This document shows positions 60,095-64,000 of a stretch of 64,000 nt of DNA, in pieces. The stretch is from the NCBI GenBank assembly GCA_050291465.1, contig JBNKJV010000004.1, forward strand, positions 124,001 to 188,000. Direction: 5' to 3'. Position 1 is the first letter of the stretch; the number at the start of each line of letters is the position of its first letter. The position numbers were made by a program, and so were the translations under genes. This DNA comes from CBFDBF01 sp050291465. Its GTDB lineage: Bacteria; Pseudomonadota; Gammaproteobacteria; Chromatiales; Chromatiaceae. Below the pieces are notes generated by a model that did no database searches, had not been told where the DNA came from, and worked only from the letters and a program-made list of their open reading frames with translations.

Positions 60095-63000
60095 CTATTT
60101 CTTATTTTGCGCCTGGTTCCACATCTCTAGCATCCTCTCCATAAACACTTGCTGTTCTTTTGTACGGCCATCTCGAATGTCGTCCAAATAGTCCTTAACA
60201 GCTCGAATATTGAAGCCGGGGTCATTCACGATTCGGTGTTGGACTGATGCAATCGCGGAGTTTATCCTAATACCTAACTCATCACAGACCATATCGTAAT
60301 TGGCTTTAAGTTCCTTGACCTTCTCACGTTGTGAGTTTTCCTGCATTTTTTGTTTTTCTATACCTTGAAGATCATTAAGGCTTATCTCATCAATATTCGC
60401 CCTTTCACGTTCCAACTTGGATAAGTTTCTAACCCCATCCACATACTGCTCTCTTATGCTTTCGAGATTTGCCTCCTTATTCGGATGACCGCTTAATAGA
60501 TCTTTCTGCAAAGCATCCGAATTCAGTAATTCATCCGTCATTTTACCTACCTTCTCCCTAAGCCGATCTGACATGCCAGGCATACTTCTAATCATAGATT
60601 TGGCGTCATCCAAGTGATTATTAATATGTTCCACAAAAGGACGGCGCCCGTCATACGCCTGACGCAAACCGAAACGTCGGCTATCTTCATGAATATTGTC
60701 TCGCAGCAGAGTAAACCTTAAATTCCCGGGGTCCGTATAAAGATGATCCATGTGTCCTTCCGCATTTCTGATGTATTTCTGCGGAATATCATGCTGCAAC
60801 GACAGCGTATAACTGGTAAATGAGAGATCATGTGGTGACACCAGACGAGGCGCACGACCCGGATCAATATCATGAAATGTAAACCCTGCATCCTCGATAT
60901 ATTTCCTTGCCTGATCAATAACCTCTTTATTTTCTACCGGTACCGATGTTGCGGGATGCAGTAATTTATAGAATTCCCCGCGCACCTCATTATAATTACC
61001 CTCTCCTCTCGCCTTAATCGCCAGTTCCCAAACACTATTTATAGAGGACACATCCTTTATAAACAGTCCTTCATTATTAGGCTTTTCCAACTTATTTATT
61101 TGTAGCAATCCCTGCTTTTCATATTCATTCATCAGGCTGCGCAGCTCATTTATCGCATTCCCCGCATCCTTCCTTTCCGCCAGCTCGCTTACTGATTCGA
61201 CTTCAATTCCGGTATAGTTCTTCAGGTGGGCTTGTGTTTTCTCTCTAATTGATTTCAGGAGTTCTTTTTCAGACGTCATATCTGTTTTGGTCTCCAGCAT
61301 CCCCTTGATTTCATTTAGAAACGCCTTCTGTGCGATACGCGACTGCTCTTGCGGGCTTTCACTATGCCACAATTGCGAATTTCTTCTGTCGTTCTTCAAG
61401 CCATCAAGTATCCTTTCCACTCGACCTATTTGATTTTCGTTTAAGTTGCCTGCTTTTCTCATCCATCGCAGATGCGAGCTATATTTTTGAAATACACTCT
61501 TTCTTCTTTGGTATCTCTCTATACTGCTATTCTGCTTTTCCAGCTGTATATTAATACCTCTTAACTTGCGATCAAGTTTATCTTTAGCATCCTGATGAAT
61601 ATGCAAACTATTCGTGAGCTCACGACTTTTGTCTAGATCATTTTGTATGCGATTGCAGTCTTCCCGTAAACTCTGACGACGTTCATTGAGCTCGCGCACC
61701 TGATTTCTGTCACCTTCTTCCTGCAGCTTCACCACTCTTTCGCCAAGCCGGTCTTGTTCATTTTGTTGACTTATCCGCCTATCAGTGAACTCACGCCGCC
61801 GATCAAGCTCGTTACCTATGCGTTCAGCATCGCGCTTCAACTCCTGACCTCGCTGCAGTCTTTCAGATTGCCGCGCCAGGTCCTTATTCGATAGTCCAGG
61901 AGAATCCTGTGCGAGGGAAGTCAAGCGCTTCTCTATGGTCCGAAGTCTGTTTGTAAGCTCATTACGATGATCAAGTTCTGATTGCAGATTATCCAGCCGC
62001 TCCAGTATTTCCTGCCTACGCTGATTCATCTCCTGCCGGCGCTCAGCAGATAGGGGTCGTTGAGATGCAAACTCCTTGTCAATCTTATCCAACTCGCGTT
62101 GCTGAGACAGAAGTCTATCCGTAAGCCTGCCGCGCACATCCAGCTCATTCTGAAGTCGCTCGACTTTACCGCGCAATTCCTGTCGGCGCTCACCCAACTT
62201 ACCCCTTTGTTCAGGCGTATTCTCCTGCTGTTGAGCAACCTCATTTTCGAGCTGGCTCAACTCTTGATGGTGGCCCATCAGCCTGTCGCTAAGCTCGCGA
62301 CGCTGATCAAGCTCCTTCTGTATATTTTCCGCGCGGCTTCGCAGTTCCCGGCCATGCTCGTTCAGGTCCTGGTGTTGTTTCGGACTCTGGTCCTTCCCCG
62401 GACCCTTTTCTTCATCAATCCGCCCTATCTCCTTCTGAAGACTTCGGGCTTCATTTACAAGCTCTCTTCTTCTGTTTTTCTCATCTCGTATGCGTTCACA
62501 CTCGAGCTGCAGGTCCTGGCGCCGCTCGCTTAGTTCACGACCGCGCCCGCGATCATTCCCTGGCTGCTCTGCAAGCTCATTATCGACTCGATCCAACTCT
62601 TTTTGACGCTCACCCAACTGATCCGACGTCTCTTGGTACACGGAGAGCTCATTCTCTATATGCTTACAATCTTTCTGAATATCTTGCCGCTGTTCACTCA
62701 GATTCTGGCGTTTTTCCTTATCATCATTGCCGCATTGCGCAAGTTCTTTGTCGATTTGCGCTATATCCTTATGCTTGCCCTGAAGCTCATCCGCCAGCTC
62801 ACGCTGTTGACCGACTTCCAAATCACTTCTTATTTTCTCAATATCGTCCAGCGCTTGACTTACCTGGTCAGATAGTTCTTGTTCTCTGGGGGCCCGCAGC
62901 TCGTCATCTCCCGCAATTTCTTGCTTGATTCTCTCGCTTGTTTGTTCCAGATCACGCAATATATCCTGATGCCCGGCCTGCATATCCTCAGGAATCTGTC

Positions 63001-63436
63001 TTCCATGATCACTATTCTCGTACAAACGATCTACTTCATTGTCGAGGCACTCTATTTGGTCCAGGAGATCCCTGTTGTTACGTTCGGCAGTTTCATCAAC
63101 GTCCTGCGCTAGATTTGTATCGCTACCGATATCCTCATGACCCAATGAATCCGTTTGTAGTTCTTGTTCATTTTGACTATTCTCCAGCTCCTCAGAGATT
63201 TGTTGAATTTGGTCCTGGATTTCATCTATATCCTTATTTATTGCCCCGCTCTTATCCTCCAAATCATTCTGTGCTACGTTTCCGGCTTCGATCAATTGTT
63301 GAAGATCCCGTATTTCTGATCCGGCTTTTTCCTGACATTGATCCAGTTGCGCAAGAAGTTGCTGCTGATCCTGACTCTGCTGCTTGTTCAGCTCCTTTGA
63401 AATCTCATTGACGTCCTGGGATTGATCTCTGTCCAT
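60095..63436 (-). CDS. Very long coiled-coil protein with exact 56-residue repeats
   Basis: The 1113-residue protein is rich in Gln, Glu, Arg, Lys and Leu. Residues about 1-240 are coiled coil. Residues 245-636 consist of seven consecutive 56-residue units starting at 245, 301, 357, 413, 469, 525 and 581, typified by ELSERRQDLQLECERIRDEK and RELTDRL...ELDKIDKEL. The unit of eight heptads implies a continuous coiled coil. A distinct C-terminal region (about 640-1113) contains DPGRAPRLVSPHDLSFTSYT and RRPFVEHINNHLDDAKSMIR. It has no signal peptide. It is 15 bases downstream of a coupling-ATPase gene and more A/T-rich than the rest of the window, so it is likely part of a mobile element. Confidence 0.7.
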   Translation of the reverse strand: MDRDQSQDVNEISKELNKQQSQDQQQLLAQLDQCQEKAGSEIRDLQQLIEAGNVAQNDLEDKSGAINKDIDEIQDQIQQISEELENSQNEQELQTDSLGHEDIGSDTNLAQDVDETAERNNRDLLDQIECLDNEVDRLYENSDHGRQIPEDMQAGHQDILRDLEQTSERIKQEIAGDDELRAPREQELSDQVSQALDDIEKIRSDLEVGQQRELADELQGKHKDIAQIDKELAQCGNDDKEKRQNLSEQRQDIQKDCKHIENELSVYQETSDQLGERQKELDRVDNELAEQPGNDRGRGRELSERRQDLQLECERIRDEKNRRRELVNEARSLQKEIGRIDEEKGPGKDQSPKQHQDLNEHGRELRSRAENIQKELDQRRELSDRLMGHHQELSQLENEVAQQQENTPEQRGKLGERRQELRGKVERLQNELDVRGRLTDRLLSQQRELDKIDKEFASQRPLSAERRQEMNQRRQEILERLDNLQSELDHRNELTNRLRTIEKRLTSLAQDSPGLSNKDLARQSERLQRGQELKRDAERIGNELDRRREFTDRRISQQNEQDRLGERVVKLQEEGDRNQVRELNERRQSLREDCNRIQNDLDKSRELTNSLHIHQDAKDKLDRKLRGINIQLEKQNSSIERYQRRKSVFQKYSSHLRWMRKAGNLNENQIGRVERILDGLKNDRRNSQLWHSESPQEQSRIAQKAFLNEIKGMLETKTDMTSEKELLKSIREKTQAHLKNYTGIEVESVSELAERKDAGNAINELRSLMNEYEKQGLLQINKLEKPNNEGLFIKDVSSINSVWELAIKARGEGNYNEVRGEFYKLLHPATSVPVENKEVIDQARKYIEDAGFTFHDIDPGRAPRLVSPHDLSFTSYTLSLQHDIPQKYIRNAEGHMDHLYTDPGNLRFTLLRDNIHEDSRRFGLRQAYDGRRPFVEHINNHLDDAKSMIRSMPGMSDRLREKVGKMTDELLNSDALQKDLLSGHPNKEANLESIREQYVDGVRNLSKLERERANIDEISLNDLQGIEKQKMQENSQREKVKELKANYDMVCDELGIRINSAIASVQHRIVNDPGFNIRAVKDYLDDIRDGRTKEQQVFMERMLEMWNQAQNKK
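61529..62704 (-). repeat. Seven 168-base coding repeats
   Basis: Each unit encodes 56 residues and the seven units follow one another with no insertion or deletion. At DNA level the units have diverged, so they are old rather than recent tandem copies. Confidence 0.75.
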
Positions 63437-63451
63437 ACGTATTATTCCGTA

Positions 63452-64000
63452 TCATGCTTTTGCGTCACGATCATCCACTTTTATAAAGCGCACGCCTGGA
63501 CGACTCATTCCATCTGTTGATCCGACAATAACCGCCTGCCCGCGACCGAGTGATTGAAGCAGCACTTTGGTAGGGAGATCCTTTTTATCCTTTAGGTCCG
63601 TATTTATGGTTTGGGTCGCTCCTTCCTTGCTATATGTCCGACTGAATGTTTTAAACCGGAATTCACTTTCTCCGACCAACTTAGAGGCCTCCTCGGCGGT
63701 CTCCGCATCTCCTGTCTGCATAAATATCTTGGCCGCCATATTCGCATATATCCCTTTCCACGCCTCACCAAGGCTAGAGTTCTGCAGCATATGTACACTT
63801 TGCGTCGCGACCAATCCCATACATCCATACTGCCGCATCATCGAAAAGAAAACCCCATCCCCCATCGACTGCCCTGGAAGCTCGGTCGCAACATCGGAAT
63901 ATTCGTCAGCCAGAAATATCAGGGGACGTGTATAATTCTCCAACTCTCCACTTTGCTTACGATCCAGCCGGGTTAGCACGGTTTGTTGAAACAAGGTTTT
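63452..64000 (-). CDS. Coupling-type ATPase of a conjugation system (TraD/VirD4-like), C-terminal part
   Basis: The visible part is the C-terminal 182 residues; the frame runs off the window edge. It contains RPLIFLADEYSDVATELPG, a Walker B-like strand, then MGDGVFFSMMRQYGCMGLVA and TQSVHMLQNSSL, which fit the C-terminal half of TraD/TraG/VirD4-family ATPases (TraM-recognition region), and GRGQAVIVGSTDG near the end. Such ATPases bring relaxase-bound DNA to a type IV secretion channel. It indicates a conjugative or mobilisable element continuing beyond 64000. The Walker A region is outside the window. Confidence 0.7.
   Translation of the reverse strand, partial: KTLFQQTVLTRLDRKQSGELENYTRPLIFLADEYSDVATELPGQSMGDGVFFSMMRQYGCMGLVATQSVHMLQNSSLGEAWKGIYANMAAKIFMQTGDAETAEEASKLVGESEFRFKTFSRTYSKEGATQTINTDLKDKKDLPTKVLLQSLGRGQAVIVGSTDGMSRPGVRFIKVDDRDAKA

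Overview
The window looks like a chromosomal segment from a gammaproteobacterium, probably a Chromatiales-type sulfur oxidiser. The gene order ileS-lspA, ribF, murJ and rpsT, and the order proB, obg, rpmA, rplU, ispB followed by tRNA-Pro, is typical of Gammaproteobacteria. A TusE/DsrC-family protein, a DsrE-family protein and a pair of DUF1538 membrane proteins with a P-II-like partner fit a sulfur-oxidising lifestyle. This placement rests on gene content only; there is no rRNA in the window.

Layout. 1-3.8 kb: dispersed repeats, a small Cys-rich protein, a TusE/DsrC-like protein, a Ycf46-type AAA+ ATPase and a secreted protein with 42 consecutive Asp. 4.5-7.9 kb: an ECF sigma factor, a membrane anti-sigma-like protein and a lipoprotein in overlapping frames, then a secreted alpha-helical protein. 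7.9-14.1 kb: an EgtB-like protein with a degenerate metal site, an FKBP-type isomerase, a tiny flagellar-rod-like protein, nadC and a DUF1631 protein. 14.4-18.1 kb: a tightly packed row of two DUF1538 permease-like proteins, a P-II-like protein, a CBS protein, ampD and ampE. 18.2-29.8 kb: housekeeping genes (lspA, ileS, ribF, murJ, rpsT, proB, obg, rpmA, rplU, ispB, tRNA-Pro), interrupted by a GxxExxY gene between inverted repeats and by a heptanucleotide array at the proB start. 29.9-35.9 kb: an accessory region with a DsrE-like protein, two exported Hcp-like proteins associated with Cys-rich repeats, and several envelope proteins. 36.0-39.1 kb: amtB with a probable sigma-54/NtrC control region, tRNA-Met and ychF. 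39.2-50.6 kb: one large chemotaxis cluster on the minus strand (cheY, cheA, cheW, an MCP, cheW, STAS, a possible CheZ-like protein, cheR, cheD, cheB, a second MCP-like protein, STAS). 50.9-59.9 kb: a thioesterase, a TerB-like protein, a mosaic zinc-ribbon/TM2/pilin-like protein, a papain-like protease, an App1-type phosphatase and small membrane proteins. 60.1-64.0 kb: a very long coiled-coil protein with exact 56-residue repeats and the C-terminal part of a conjugative coupling-type ATPase, which looks like the edge of an integrated mobile element continuing past the window.

The strongest candidates for something new are: the exported Hcp-like/Cys-rich-repeat cluster (30.5-33.0 kb); the DUF1538-DUF1538-P-II-like-CBS operon (14.4-16.7 kb); a family of AACTNNN heptamer repeats at six intergenic sites, one of which fills the proB leader where a ribosome-binding site should be; and the 56-residue-repeat coiled coil beside a coupling ATPase.
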